Shown here one piece after another: positions 1 to 7,302 of a stretch of 40,473 bases of DNA (the stretch's first letter is position 1; every line of letters starts with the position of its first letter). A program made the position numbers and the translations under genes. The DNA comes from an uncultured Lachnospiraceae bacterium. Its GTDB lineage: Bacteria; Bacillota; Clostridia; Lachnospirales; Lachnospiraceae. Where the stretch lies: positions 1-40,473 of the forward strand of contig CANQRR010000030.1 in the NCBI GenBank assembly GCA_947626285.1, read 5' to 3'. The notes beneath the pieces are model-generated. The model saw only the letters and a program-made list of their open reading frames with translations, was not told the origin of the DNA and did no database searches.

Positions 1-57
1 AAGGAGATATAACATTTCTTCATAATGGTCTTTGAAAATCTGTTGAAGTACACTCAT
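1..57 (-). CDS. Transposase N terminus (IS91-like), cut by window edge
   Basis: Reading the minus strand from an ATG at 57-55 gives 19 codons, open to the window edge, beginning MSVLQQIFKDHYEEM. This resembles the start of IS91-family (zinc-binding, Y2/HUH-type) transposases common in gut Clostridia, which usually begin with a similar LQQIF-DHYEE stretch. Only the first 19 residues are visible, so the zinc-finger cysteines and catalytic tyrosines cannot be checked. It points away from the polysaccharide operon and marks its left boundary. The family call comes from memory of the N-terminal pattern and could be wrong. Confidence 0.45.
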   Translation of the reverse strand, partial: MSVLQQIFKDHYEEMLYLL

Positions 58-92
58 AAGACTATTATGCAGGAAAGGGGCACAAAAAGAAA

Positions 93-123
93 CCCCTAAC
101 CCCTCAAGATTGAGGGGCAGGGG
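93..123 (+). other. GC-rich nested stem-loop in leader
   Basis: CCCCTCAA (100-107) pairs with TTGAGGGG (110-117), which in practice leaves a 4-nt loop after the innermost pairs open. CCCC (93-96) can pair with GGGG (120-123) as an outer extension. The hairpin lies 7 bases before a separate terminator stem and about 70 bases before the first gene. It could be a recognition element for processive antitermination, part of the neighbouring mobile element's end, or a dispersed palindromic repeat. The sequence alone does not decide. Confidence 0.6.
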
Positions 124-130
124 AGTTGAG

Positions 131-149
131 GTGCCGAAGGCACTTTTTT
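131..149 (+). terminator. Intrinsic terminator or attenuator before first gene
   Basis: The stem GTGCC (131-135) / GGCAC (139-143) has a GAA loop and is followed directly by six T (144-149), the form of a Rho-independent terminator. It sits 44 bases before the first start codon and faces the operon. Transcripts entering from upstream would stop here unless antiterminated. A weak promoter-like pair (TTGAAA 151-156, TAGAAA 173-178, 16-base spacer) follows it, so the operon may instead start downstream of the terminator. Confidence 0.65.
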
Positions 150-193
150 ATTGAAATGGAAAGCAGATTCAATAGAAATACAGAGGCGTAAAA

Positions 194-1543
194 ATGCAAA
201 CAGAAGCATTTGAAAAAAAGCTCTGGCTCTCGTCCCCGACGATGCATGGGGACGAACTCCGCTATGTAAAGGAAGCCATCGAGACAAATTGGGTCAGTAC
301 GGTCGGGGCGAACATCGATGAGCTGGAACGAATGACTGCGGAGTACCTCGGGATGCAGCACGCTGTGGCTCTGTCCTGCGGGACGGCGGCTCTGCACATG
401 TGCGTGAAGCTGGCGGCGGAGCGTATCAACCCGGGTGCAAAGCCGGGGAACAGCCTGGCGGGGCAGAAAGTATTCTGCTCGGACATGACCTTTGACGCCA
501 GCGTGAACCCCGTGGTCTACGAGGGCGGCGAGCCGATCTTCATCGACACGGAGTACGAGACCTGGAACATGGATCCGGAGGCGCTTGAAAAAGCGTTCGA
601 AATGTACCCGGACGTGAAGCTTGTGGTGCTGGCGCACCTGTACGGTGTCCCGGCAAAGATGGACGAGCTTATCGGCATCTGCCGGAAACACGGCGCACTG
701 ATCGTCGAGGACGCGGCGGAGGCGATGGGGGCGGCATATCTGTCTGCATTCGGAGCGTCAGGGGATTCCCAGCGTCCGGCGGCGGAGCCAGATCGTACGG
801 GGGCTGTACGGCAGTCCAGAACCTTCAGGAAATGCGGCAGCTTCGGGGACTACATCGCGGTCAGCTTCAACGGGAACAAGATCGTGACCGGCAGCTCCGG
901 CGGCATATTCTTGACGAACGACGGGGACGACGCCGACAAGGTCCGCAAGTGGTCGACGCAGAGCCGTGAGGCGGCCCCGTGGTACCAGCATGAGGAGCTG
1001 GGGTACAACTACCGGATGAGCAACATCATCGCAGGGGTCGCGCGGGGCAACATGCTCCATATCGACGAGCACATCGCGCAGAAGAAAGCGGTCTACCTGA
1101 GGTACCGGGAAGGGCTCAGGGACCTGCCGGTGCAGATGAATCCGTATATCGGAGACATCATGGAGCCGAACTTCTGGCTGAGCTGCCTGCTGATCGACCG
1201 GGACGCCATGTGCCGGCAGATGCGGGGCGAGAAAGAATACCTGTATCAGAGCGAGCCGGGGAGATCCTGCCCGCAGGAGATCCTGGACGCGCTGGCTGCG
1301 GTGAATGCGGAAGGACGCCCGATCTGGAAGCCGATGCATATGCAGCCGGTGTACCGGATGAACCCGTTTGTCACGAGGAATGGTAATGGCCGGGCCGGAT
1401 CAAATGCCTATATCGACAGAGAAGCCGTCCCGGATGTGGGAGCGGATATCTTTGAGCGGGGGCTGTGCCTGCCGAGCGACAACAAGATGACGGAAGAAGA
1501 GCAGGACAGGGTGATCGGGATCATAAGAGAGTGTTTTTGGTGA
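194..1543 (+). CDS. DegT/DnrJ/EryC1 sugar aminotransferase (PglE-like)
   Basis: A PLP-dependent aminotransferase that would convert a 4-keto (or 3-keto) nucleotide sugar to an amino sugar in the cytoplasm. Visible signs are the early WLSSPTMHGDELRYV stretch, an EDAAEAMGA segment around residue 174, and FNGNKIVTGSSGG with the probable PLP lysine K229. The C terminus has the LPSDNKMTEEEQDRVI pattern usual for the family. At 449 residues it is longer than the usual 370-400. Much of the excess is an extra, Ser/Arg/Pro-rich segment of about 30 residues between MGAAY and KCGSFGD, just before the PLP lysine. The start has an AGAGGCG ribosome site. It is followed 21 bases later by a PglC-type priming enzyme and then a PglD-type acyltransferase, suggesting a UDP-diacetamido-trideoxyhexose (bacillosamine-like) product. 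No PglF-type dehydratase is in the window. Confidence 0.88.
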   Translation: MQTEAFEKKLWLSSPTMHGDELRYVKEAIETNWVSTVGANIDELERMTAEYLGMQHAVALSCGTAALHMCVKLAAERINPGAKPGNSLAGQKVFCSDMTFDASVNPVVYEGGEPIFIDTEYETWNMDPEALEKAFEMYPDVKLVVLAHLYGVPAKMDELIGICRKHGALIVEDAAEAMGAAYLSAFGASGDSQRPAAEPDRTGAVRQSRTFRKCGSFGDYIAVSFNGNKIVTGSSGGIFLTNDGDDADKVRKWSTQSREAAPWYQHEELGYNYRMSNIIAGVARGNMLHIDEHIAQKKAVYLRYREGLRDLPVQMNPYIGDIMEPNFWLSCLLIDRDAMCRQMRGEKEYLYQSEPGRSCPQEILDALAAVNAEGRPIWKPMHMQPVYRMNPFVTRNGNGRAGSNAYIDREAVPDVGADIFERGLCLPSDNKMTEEEQDRVIGIIRECFW

Positions 1544-1564
1544 ACGGGAGAAAGTATTGGACAG

Positions 1565-2206
1565 ATGATTCATGAACAGGGATTCTATGAAAAGCACATA
1601 AAGCGCCCACAAGATTTTTTGTGTGCTTTCCTGGCGATTATTATTTTATCCCCTGTGATGCTGGTGGTTGCGATGCTTGTCCGAATAAAACTGGGTTCTC
1701 CGATTTTTTTTACACAGGATCGACCGGGGAAAGAAGGAACCATTTTTAGGTTGTACAAGTTTAGGACTATGCTTCCGCCTCGTGCTGGGATCATCGATCC
1801 GTCGCAAGATGCAGAGCGCCTCACAAGCTTTGGAAAAAAGCTGCGTTCCACATCGCTTGATGAGCTTCCGGAGCTTTTTAATATCCTTAAGGGAGATATG
1901 GCGGTTGTGGGACCAAGACCACTGCTGGTTCAATACCTTGAAAGATATTCACCGCGCCAGGCGCGGAGACATGAAGTCCGTCCTGGTTTTACCGGGCTGG
2001 CGCAGGTTCATGGAAGAAATTCCATCAGTTGGGAAGAGAAATTTGAGTGGGATGTTCAGTATGTAGACCATATTACGTTTCTGGGAGACTGGAAAATCAT
2101 ATTTGAAACGGTAAAAACAGTCCTGAAACATGAGGGGATCAGTGCTGCGGGAGAAGCAACGATGAAAGAGTTTATGGGAAATGAAGAAAGTTCGGGAGAG
2201 AATTAA
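1565..2206 (+). CDS. Priming phosphoglycosyl transferase (PglC/WcaJ-type)
   Basis: This monotopic membrane enzyme transfers a sugar-1-phosphate from a UDP-sugar to undecaprenyl phosphate and so starts repeat-unit assembly. The 213 residues match the short PglC form: a single re-entrant hydrophobic helix (about residues 18-40), then YKFRTM, the catalytic Asp-Glu pair D99-E100 in SLDELPELFN, VVGPRPLL, and RPGFTGLAQVHGRN. It lacks the large N-terminal domain of WbaP/WcaJ. It starts 21 bases after the aminotransferase, with GGGAGAAAG upstream. Because PglC enzymes prefer UDP-diNAcBac-like sugars, the neighbouring PglE- and PglD-like genes support that first sugar. The substrate is inferred. Confidence 0.93.
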   Translation: MIHEQGFYEKHIKRPQDFLCAFLAIIILSPVMLVVAMLVRIKLGSPIFFTQDRPGKEGTIFRLYKFRTMLPPRAGIIDPSQDAERLTSFGKKLRSTSLDELPELFNILKGDMAVVGPRPLLVQYLERYSPRQARRHEVRPGFTGLAQVHGRNSISWEEKFEWDVQYVDHITFLGDWKIIFETVKTVLKHEGISAAGEATMKEFMGNEESSGEN

Positions 2207-2223
2207 GGTTTGAAGGTAAGGAA

Positions 2224-2775
2224 ATGGATTGGTACAGAATCAGACATACGATAGGATTATATTTATGCCCTACGGCAATCAAGAGGGCGGAATATATCAA
2301 GAAACATCACATTCTTTTTCATATTGGGGATAATTGTATGACGATGTTCCGAAAGATTCCGTTATATCCGAAACTGATTTCCTTGGGAAACAATGTTTGG
2401 GTTGCTTCTAATGTGAGTTTTATTACCCATGATGTGATACACAGGATGTTGAATAACTCTGTTGAAAATGGAATATTTCAGGAGAATATCGGTTGTATAG
2501 ATATTAAGAATAATGTTTTTATAGGCGCTAACACAACGATTCTGCCAAACGTGAGCATTGGGCCAAATACGATTATTGCGGCGGGTTCTATAGTCAATAA
2601 AAGCCTCCGGGGGGGGGTATACGCCGGGGTGCCGGCAAGATACATTTGCTCTATTGAGGAGTTTATGGAGAAACGTAAAAAAGTACCTTTCGTTGAAATA
2701 AAAGGTGGAAAGGGCGGTTTGTCTCCTGAGACAGTGTCAGCCGCATGGAAACGTTTTACAGGACAAGAGAAATGA
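2224..2775 (+). CDS. Hexapeptide-repeat O/N-acetyltransferase
   Basis: A left-handed beta-helix acyltransferase of the maltose/serine acetyltransferase type (183 residues). Hexapeptide turns are visible from about residue 55 (LGNNVWVASNVSFITHDVIH), with a probable catalytic His in THDVIH. They continue through IDIKNNVFIGANTTILPNV and end in VYAGVPARY, which is characteristic of sugar acetyltransferases. It most likely acetylates a capsule sugar. The G9 run at 2609-2617 encodes the Gly-Gly of the C-terminal coil. In this sequence the frame is open; a one-base change would remove the last part of the helix and the C-terminal tail. Its stop overlaps the next start (ATGA at 2772-2775), so the two are probably translationally coupled. 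Confidence 0.85.
   Translation: MDWYRIRHTIGLYLCPTAIKRAEYIKKHHILFHIGDNCMTMFRKIPLYPKLISLGNNVWVASNVSFITHDVIHRMLNNSVENGIFQENIGCIDIKNNVFIGANTTILPNVSIGPNTIIAAGSIVNKSLRGGVYAGVPARYICSIEEFMEKRKKVPFVEIKGGKGGLSPETVSAAWKRFTGQEK
2609..2617 (+). repeat. Poly-G tract (G9) inside acetyltransferase gene
   Basis: Nine consecutive G lie inside the acetyltransferase reading frame. In this sequence the frame is intact (ON). Gain or loss of one base would shift the frame about 50 codons before the natural stop, so the run is a candidate slippage site. Confidence 0.85.
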
Positions 2776-3422
2776 AAAATGATGATATGAAAAACCTTGT
2801 GATCATCGGCGCAGGAGGCTGTGGGCGCGAAGTCCTGCAGTGGGCTAAAGATATAAATAGGGCTGGGAAACGGTGGGAAATCAAAGGCTTTCTGGACGAT
2901 GACCTCGATGCACTGGATGGTAAGATTTGTAGCGTGAGGGTTTTAGCGAAAGTGGATGAATATGAGATCGCGCCGAATGATGAATTCGTCTGCTGCATTG
3001 GGAACAGCAGTACACGAAAATGCGTGGTTGACAGACTGAAAGCAAAGGGGGCTGCCTTTGCCACGTTGATTCACCCCAATGCCGTGGTTGCCGACAGCAG
3101 CACGGTTGGGGAGGGCACAATCATTTATCCTTATGCACTGATTTCGGATAATGCGGTTGTAGGGGAAGGCTGCATTATCAACATGTATTCATCGGTTGCA
3201 CATGACTCCGTGCTTGGAGAATACTGTACGATCAGTGCCCACTGCGACATTACCGGCATGTGTACATTGGGGGACCGGGTATTTATGGGGACTACGTCCC
3301 ATGTGGTACCTGGCTCAAAGATTGGGGATGACGTATATATCTGTGCCGGGAGTACCGTGATGACGAGAGTCAGGGACGGAAAAAAGATGCTCGGGAACCC
3401 GGCAAAGATCGTTAGGTTCTGA
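2772..3422 (+). CDS. Sugar O/N-acyltransferase, NeuD/PglD family
   Basis: It begins with a Rossmann-like N-terminal domain (VIIGAGGCGREVLQW), followed by a left-handed beta-helix with VVADSSTVGEGTIIYPYA and SVAHDSVLGEYCTISAH. The latter holds the His that acts as base in PglD. The C terminus GSTVMTRVRDGKKMLGNPAK is typical. In the bacillosamine pathway PglD acetylates the C4 amine made by PglE, which fits the aminotransferase four genes upstream of this module. I place the start at the ATG overlapping the previous stop (ATGA). The frame is open to an earlier ATG at 2745, but that would overlap the previous gene by 31 bases, and the next in-frame ATG (2787) is also possible. Confidence 0.9.
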   Translation: MKNDDMKNLVIIGAGGCGREVLQWAKDINRAGKRWEIKGFLDDDLDALDGKICSVRVLAKVDEYEIAPNDEFVCCIGNSSTRKCVVDRLKAKGAAFATLIHPNAVVADSSTVGEGTIIYPYALISDNAVVGEGCIINMYSSVAHDSVLGEYCTISAHCDITGMCTLGDRVFMGTTSHVVPGSKIGDDVYICAGSTVMTRVRDGKKMLGNPAKIVRF

Positions 3423-3462
3423 GCCATAGGACTGGCATGTATGAGCAGAAGGAGGACTGAAA

Positions 3463-3672
3463 ATGGATAAATTCCTTGATTTTGTGGCGGAGATCATGAA
3501 TGTTGACACATCAGATATCAGTATGGATACACGGTATAAAGAAGGAAAATGGGATTCCCTCATGATGCTGACGCTGGTCATGGAGTTGGAGGCAGAATAT
3601 GGAGTTTCCATTCCGATGGAGAGCCTGGGAGATGTCAAGACAATGGCAGACCTCTACGCTCTGATAAAGTGA
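3463..3672 (+). CDS. Acyl carrier protein
   Basis: A 69-residue acidic protein with the ACP fold pattern. S32 in GKWDSLMMLTLVMELE is the predicted 4'-phosphopantetheine attachment site, followed by helix II and the EYGVSIPMESL segment. An excellent AGGAGG-like site precedes the start. A dedicated ACP inside a polysaccharide cluster is normally paired with an enzyme that loads or transfers a special acyl group. The FkbH-like protein next door is such a partner. It is unlikely to be the fatty-acid AcpP, which travels with fab genes. Confidence 0.92.
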   Translation: MDKFLDFVAEIMNVDTSDISMDTRYKEGKWDSLMMLTLVMELEAEYGVSIPMESLGDVKTMADLYALIK

Positions 3673-3726
3673 TCTGTACATTTAAACTAGAGATTGAGAC
3701 GCATCGTGGAGATGGGAGTATAAGAA

Positions 3727-5385
3727 TTGGCTTGTGCAAAGAAAAAGATAGCGCTGCTTTCCAATATCACAGTGGACATGGTGGCGGCAAAGCTGCGTGG
3801 GAAATATGATGTCTATATCCCGGACGGGTTTGACACCTGGGTGCAGGAGACGGTCGATCCCCGATCGGGATTTTATTCGGGAAAGCCGGATGCAGCCATC
3901 ATTCTGCTGGACGGGACGGAGGCGCGTTCCTGGAAGAACAGGGCAGAGGCGTGGGAAAGGCTCAGCCTTTGGAAACAGGCTCTGTCTGCGGCAACTGGGA
4001 ATATCACGGATATTCCGATTTTTTTGACGACCATTGATATCCGTGAGAACAGGATCAAGGCATATTCAGAGAGAAAATACAGGCTTGAGATTGAGGACGA
4101 CTGGTATCAATTTATTCAGGGAAAGGCGGAAGAAAAGGGAAACGTATATATCATCGACCTTGCCGATGTCATTGCGGACATAGGGAGAGAACAGTTCTAT
4201 TCCAATAAAATGTGGTATATGAGCAGCATGCCATATTCCAGGGACGGATTGAACGCGGTCGCAGCAGAGATAGAACGTGCGCTGAATGCGGCGTTTACCG
4301 CAAGGAAGAAAGTCATAGCGCTTGACCTTGACAATACTTTGTGGGGTGGTGTAATTGGCGAAGACGGTTTGGATGGCATCGAGCTTTCCAACCACAAGGA
4401 AGGGCAGAGGTATTATGACTTCCAACGGCAGTTTCTCGAGATGAAGGAACGAGGGATCCTTCTTGCCATTAACAGCAAAAACAATCCGGAAGATGTGGAG
4501 ACTGCCATCCGAAAGCATCCTTTCATGGTTCTCCGGGAAGATGATTTTGTCAGCAGCAAGATCAACTGGGAGAACAAAGCGGTCAATCTGAAGGCAATGG
4601 AAACGGATCTGAACATTACGGAAGGTGGCTTTCTCTTCATTGATGATAACCCGGTGGAGCGGGAGACGGTAAAAGGCGGGTGCCCGGAAACGGCTGTCCC
4701 GGAGTTTCCGGATGATACGGCAGAACTCCTTCCTTTTGCGGAGAAGATATGGGCTGACTATTGCAGACCTCTCCGGGTGCTTGGAGAGGACCGGAAGAAA
4801 ACGGACTTGTACCGGAATGAGGAGAAACGCAGGCAGGAAATGAGCGTGAGCCTGAATCTGGAAGATTACATTGCCCGGCTTGGGATGACAGTAGACATTC
4901 ACAGGATGCGTGAGGACGAGTTGGACCGTGTCGCCCAGCTGTGTGGAAAGACGAACCAGTTCAATCTGACGACAAGGCGTTATACGGCAGCGCAGGTGAG
5001 AGCGTTAGCGGAGAATCCGGACAATGCAGTTTATGCTGTATATTCTTCCGATAAATATGGCGACAATGGCTTGATCAGTGTGGTCATTCTGATCGGTTCT
5101 GAGTGTGGAGTCAAGATTGACACTTTCCTGATGAGCTGCCGGGTAATGGGGAGAAAGCTGGAGGATGTGATTATTGATGAATTGGCATGGCATTACAAGG
5201 ACAGGCAGAAAATGACAGGAGAGTATGTTCCGACAGAGAAGAATGCGCCTGTCAGGGACCTGTACGACCGCCTGGGATTCCGGTTAGTTTCCGGGCAGAG
5301 CAGGGACAGGATATATGAGTTGGACACGTCAGAGTATAAGAAAAAATCTTTTGACAGCTATAAAGAAATAAGATTCAAAGGATGA
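3727..5385 (+). CDS. FkbH-like HAD-IIIC protein
   Basis: FkbH-family proteins use a HAD-IIIC domain to dephosphorylate and load a three-carbon unit (glyceryl from 1,3-bisphosphoglycerate in polyketide pathways) onto an ACP. Here an N-terminal region of about 190 residues leads to HAD motif I, DLDNTLWGGVIGEDG with D200 and D202, then a lysine-containing SSKINWENK segment and motif III/IV FIDDNP with D306 and D307. A C-terminal GNAT-like domain (about 390-540) carries FNLTTRRYT. The 552 residues match the full multidomain family form. The start is TTG with GGGAG upstream, because no ATG fits. It lies directly after the ACP and 4 bases before a VOC protein. That spacing argues for a loading module whose hydroxyacyl group ends on the glycan. 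The identity of the acid is unknown. Confidence 0.9.
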   Translation: MACAKKKIALLSNITVDMVAAKLRGKYDVYIPDGFDTWVQETVDPRSGFYSGKPDAAIILLDGTEARSWKNRAEAWERLSLWKQALSAATGNITDIPIFLTTIDIRENRIKAYSERKYRLEIEDDWYQFIQGKAEEKGNVYIIDLADVIADIGREQFYSNKMWYMSSMPYSRDGLNAVAAEIERALNAAFTARKKVIALDLDNTLWGGVIGEDGLDGIELSNHKEGQRYYDFQRQFLEMKERGILLAINSKNNPEDVETAIRKHPFMVLREDDFVSSKINWENKAVNLKAMETDLNITEGGFLFIDDNPVERETVKGGCPETAVPEFPDDTAELLPFAEKIWADYCRPLRVLGEDRKKTDLYRNEEKRRQEMSVSLNLEDYIARLGMTVDIHRMREDELDRVAQLCGKTNQFNLTTRRYTAAQVRALAENPDNAVYAVYSSDKYGDNGLISVVILIGSECGVKIDTFLMSCRVMGRKLEDVIIDELAWHYKDRQKMTGEYVPTEKNAPVRDLYDRLGFRLVSGQSRDRIYELDTSEYKKKSFDSYKEIRFKG

Positions 5386-5389
5386 TGGC

Positions 5390-5782
5390 ATGCAGATAGA
5401 CCATATAGGTTATGCGGTAAAGCGGCTGGACAGGGCGATAAGCGCATTTGAAAAGCTTGGGTTTTCGCTCGAGCCGATGATTGATGACACAGACCGGAAC
5501 ATCAGGATTGCGTTCGGGGAGAAAGATGGCTACAGGATCGAGCTTGTTTGCCCTCTGGACAGGGAGAAGGAGTCGCCGGTTGACCAGTACCTGAAGAATG
5601 CTGTGGGGACGCCTTACCATATCTGTTACCAGAGCGACAATTTCGACGCTGAAGTGGAATCCCTGAAACGACAGGGGTTCAGGGTGGTTATTGAGCCCAG
5701 ACCAGCGGTAGCGTTTGGCGGAAAACGGGTCGTCTTCCTGATGAGTCTTGGGTTTGGGCTGATGGAGATTGTGGAGATATGA
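5390..5782 (+). CDS. VOC (glyoxalase-fold) protein
   Basis: A 130-residue vicinal-oxygen-chelate protein resembling methylmalonyl-CoA epimerases. It opens with IDHIGYAVKRLDRAISAFEKLGF (first beta-alpha-beta unit, metal ligand His4), has an internal ELVCPL and PYHICY (second His), and ends GLMEIVEI (probable Glu ligand). Such proteins epimerise or isomerise acyl thioesters. Its place 4 bases after the FkbH gene, and its overlap with LicD by ATGA, suggest that it acts on the ACP-bound acid. The exact reaction is not evident. Confidence 0.82.
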   Translation: MQIDHIGYAVKRLDRAISAFEKLGFSLEPMIDDTDRNIRIAFGEKDGYRIELVCPLDREKESPVDQYLKNAVGTPYHICYQSDNFDAEVESLKRQGFRVVIEPRPAVAFGGKRVVFLMSLGFGLMEIVEI

Positions 5783-6582
5783 GTACAAGGCGAATCTTAA
5801 ACAATGAGTATGGTCTGGCAGAGATGCAGGAAAATCTTCTGACAACATTGGATGCACTTGACACGATTTGCAGGAGAAACGATATCTGCTATGCAATCCA
5901 TGGGGGTACATTACTTGGGGCAGAAAGAAATCATCACCTTATCCCGTGGGATGATGATGTTGACATTTCTATGAAAAGATCCGAATTTGAGAAATTAAAA
6001 AAGGTGATATATAATGATGCAATTCCAGAAAAATATTATTTGGACGAGCGTACTATGTGGTTTCCACGTTTTGTCATGAAAAATCAGGACGATCCGGTTT
6101 ATATCGATATTCTTATATGGGATTATATTTCAGAAAATCGCCTTGCACAATGGATGAAGATTACATTGCTTAGGGCAATACAAGGGATGATGAAAGAAGA
6201 CGTTGATTATTCAACATATAACCTTAAAGGGAGATTGCTTGTTGGAGTTACTCAAAGCATAGGGAAGTTAATTAGCACGGATCAGAAATTAAAGATATTT
6301 TATGATATCCAGACTAAAAGATTTCTTGGGAAAAAACAATTTATTCACCGTTCAAATGACTCCTATCGAGGATGTACATATATTCTTGATAACAAATATA
6401 TGGACGGTTATACAGAGATTGAACTTGAAGGAAAGAAATACATGGTAAATAAAAGATATCATGAATTCCTGATTATGGAATATGGGGAGAACTATTTAAC
6501 TCCGCCGCCAATGGAGGATCGGCATCCTGGACATGAGCGGTTTAGAAAATCTATAGAGAAGAAACAGAAAGCGAGAAATTAA
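5779..6582 (+). CDS. LicD-family phosphotransferase
   Basis: LicD proteins move a phospho-headgroup (phosphocholine, ribitol phosphate and others) from a CDP donor to a sugar. The hallmark is GTLLGAERNHHLIPWDDDVDIS, with acidic residues D58, D59, D60 and D62 that bind metal, and a following RFVMKNQDDPVYIDILIWDY segment. The length (267) is normal. It overlaps the VOC gene and is followed 3 bases later by a cytidylyltransferase that could make its CDP donor. The eukaryotic pair ISPD plus fukutin/FKRP uses the same two folds to transfer ribitol phosphate, so a polyol phosphate is the leading guess and phosphocholine the alternative. Confidence 0.93.
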   Translation: MSTRRILNNEYGLAEMQENLLTTLDALDTICRRNDICYAIHGGTLLGAERNHHLIPWDDDVDISMKRSEFEKLKKVIYNDAIPEKYYLDERTMWFPRFVMKNQDDPVYIDILIWDYISENRLAQWMKITLLRAIQGMMKEDVDYSTYNLKGRLLVGVTQSIGKLISTDQKLKIFYDIQTKRFLGKKQFIHRSNDSYRGCTYILDNKYMDGYTEIELEGKKYMVNKRYHEFLIMEYGENYLTPPPMEDRHPGHERFRKSIEKKQKARN

Positions 6583-6585
6583 TTA

Positions 6586-7302
6586 ATGAATATAGCGTTA
6601 ATTATTGCAGGAGGCTCCGGTCACCGTATGGGGCAGGAGATACCAAAACAGTTTATCAATATATACGACAAACCTGTATTGATCTACACACTGGAAGGGT
6701 TCCAAAAACATAGAGAAATAGATGCTATTGAAGTGGTTTGTCTAGATGGCTGGCATGATATTTTATGGGCTTATACAAAGCAGTTTGGCATAACAAAGCT
6801 AAAATGGGTAGTCAGTGGAGGGAACTCCGGACAAGAATCTATACGGAACGGAGTATTCAATCTGGAAGGAAAATGTATGAATGATGACATTATCATTATT
6901 CATGATGGAATACGACCATTGGTAGATGATACCGTACTTTCTGATGTCATTACTAAATGTCATCAGTACGGAAATGCGGTTACTTCTATGCCATACAATG
7001 AACAAATTTTTAAGGTAAAAGACGATATTTCAACAGAAGAATACATACCGAGAGAAACACTGCGACGCGTAGCAACGCCTCAGGCTTATTTTTTTGGGAA
7101 ATTGGACTGGGCGTATCATGAGGCATTTGAAAAAGGGATAGGAATCTATGGTTCTGCTTATACAAATACAATGATGGTGGATCTCGGGGAGACATTGTAT
7201 TTTGCAGCGGGGTCAGATAGGAATATTAAATTGACAACGAAAGATGACCTTGAAATGTTCAAGGCATATTTGAAGATGGAGAAAGATTCATGGCTGAAAT
7301 AA
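6586..7302 (+). CDS. IspD/TarI-type CTP:polyol-phosphate cytidylyltransferase
   Basis: The 238 residues carry the IspD-superfamily signature: LIIAGGSGHRMGQEIPKQF for CTP binding, IIHDGIRPLVDD in the middle and RRVATPQAYFF near residue 160. IspD makes CDP-methylerythritol and TarI makes CDP-ribitol. Placement next to LicD, not next to isoprenoid genes, favours a CDP-polyol or CDP-glycerol-like capsule donor. It overlaps the downstream dehydratase/epimerase gene by 13 bases. No TarJ-like ribitol-phosphate dehydrogenase is visible, so if the product is CDP-ribitol the reductase step must come from elsewhere or from the adjacent SDR. Confidence 0.9.
   Translation: MNIALIIAGGSGHRMGQEIPKQFINIYDKPVLIYTLEGFQKHREIDAIEVVCLDGWHDILWAYTKQFGITKLKWVVSGGNSGQESIRNGVFNLEGKCMNDDIIIIHDGIRPLVDDTVLSDVITKCHQYGNAVTSMPYNEQIFKVKDDISTEEYIPRETLRRVATPQAYFFGKLDWAYHEAFEKGIGIYGSAYTNTMMVDLGETLYFAAGSDRNIKLTTKDDLEMFKAYLKMEKDSWLK

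Noticed and set aside
151-178. Possible sigma-A promoter (TTGAAA, 16-base spacer, TAGAAA) before the first gene
   Set aside because: The -10 element matches only four of six positions and AT-rich leaders give such pairs by chance; mentioned under the terminator but not listed as a promoter.
4066-4902. 278-residue minus-strand frame opposite the FkbH gene
   Set aside because: The + strand frame has intact HAD catalytic motifs; this is a shadow without domain or start signal.
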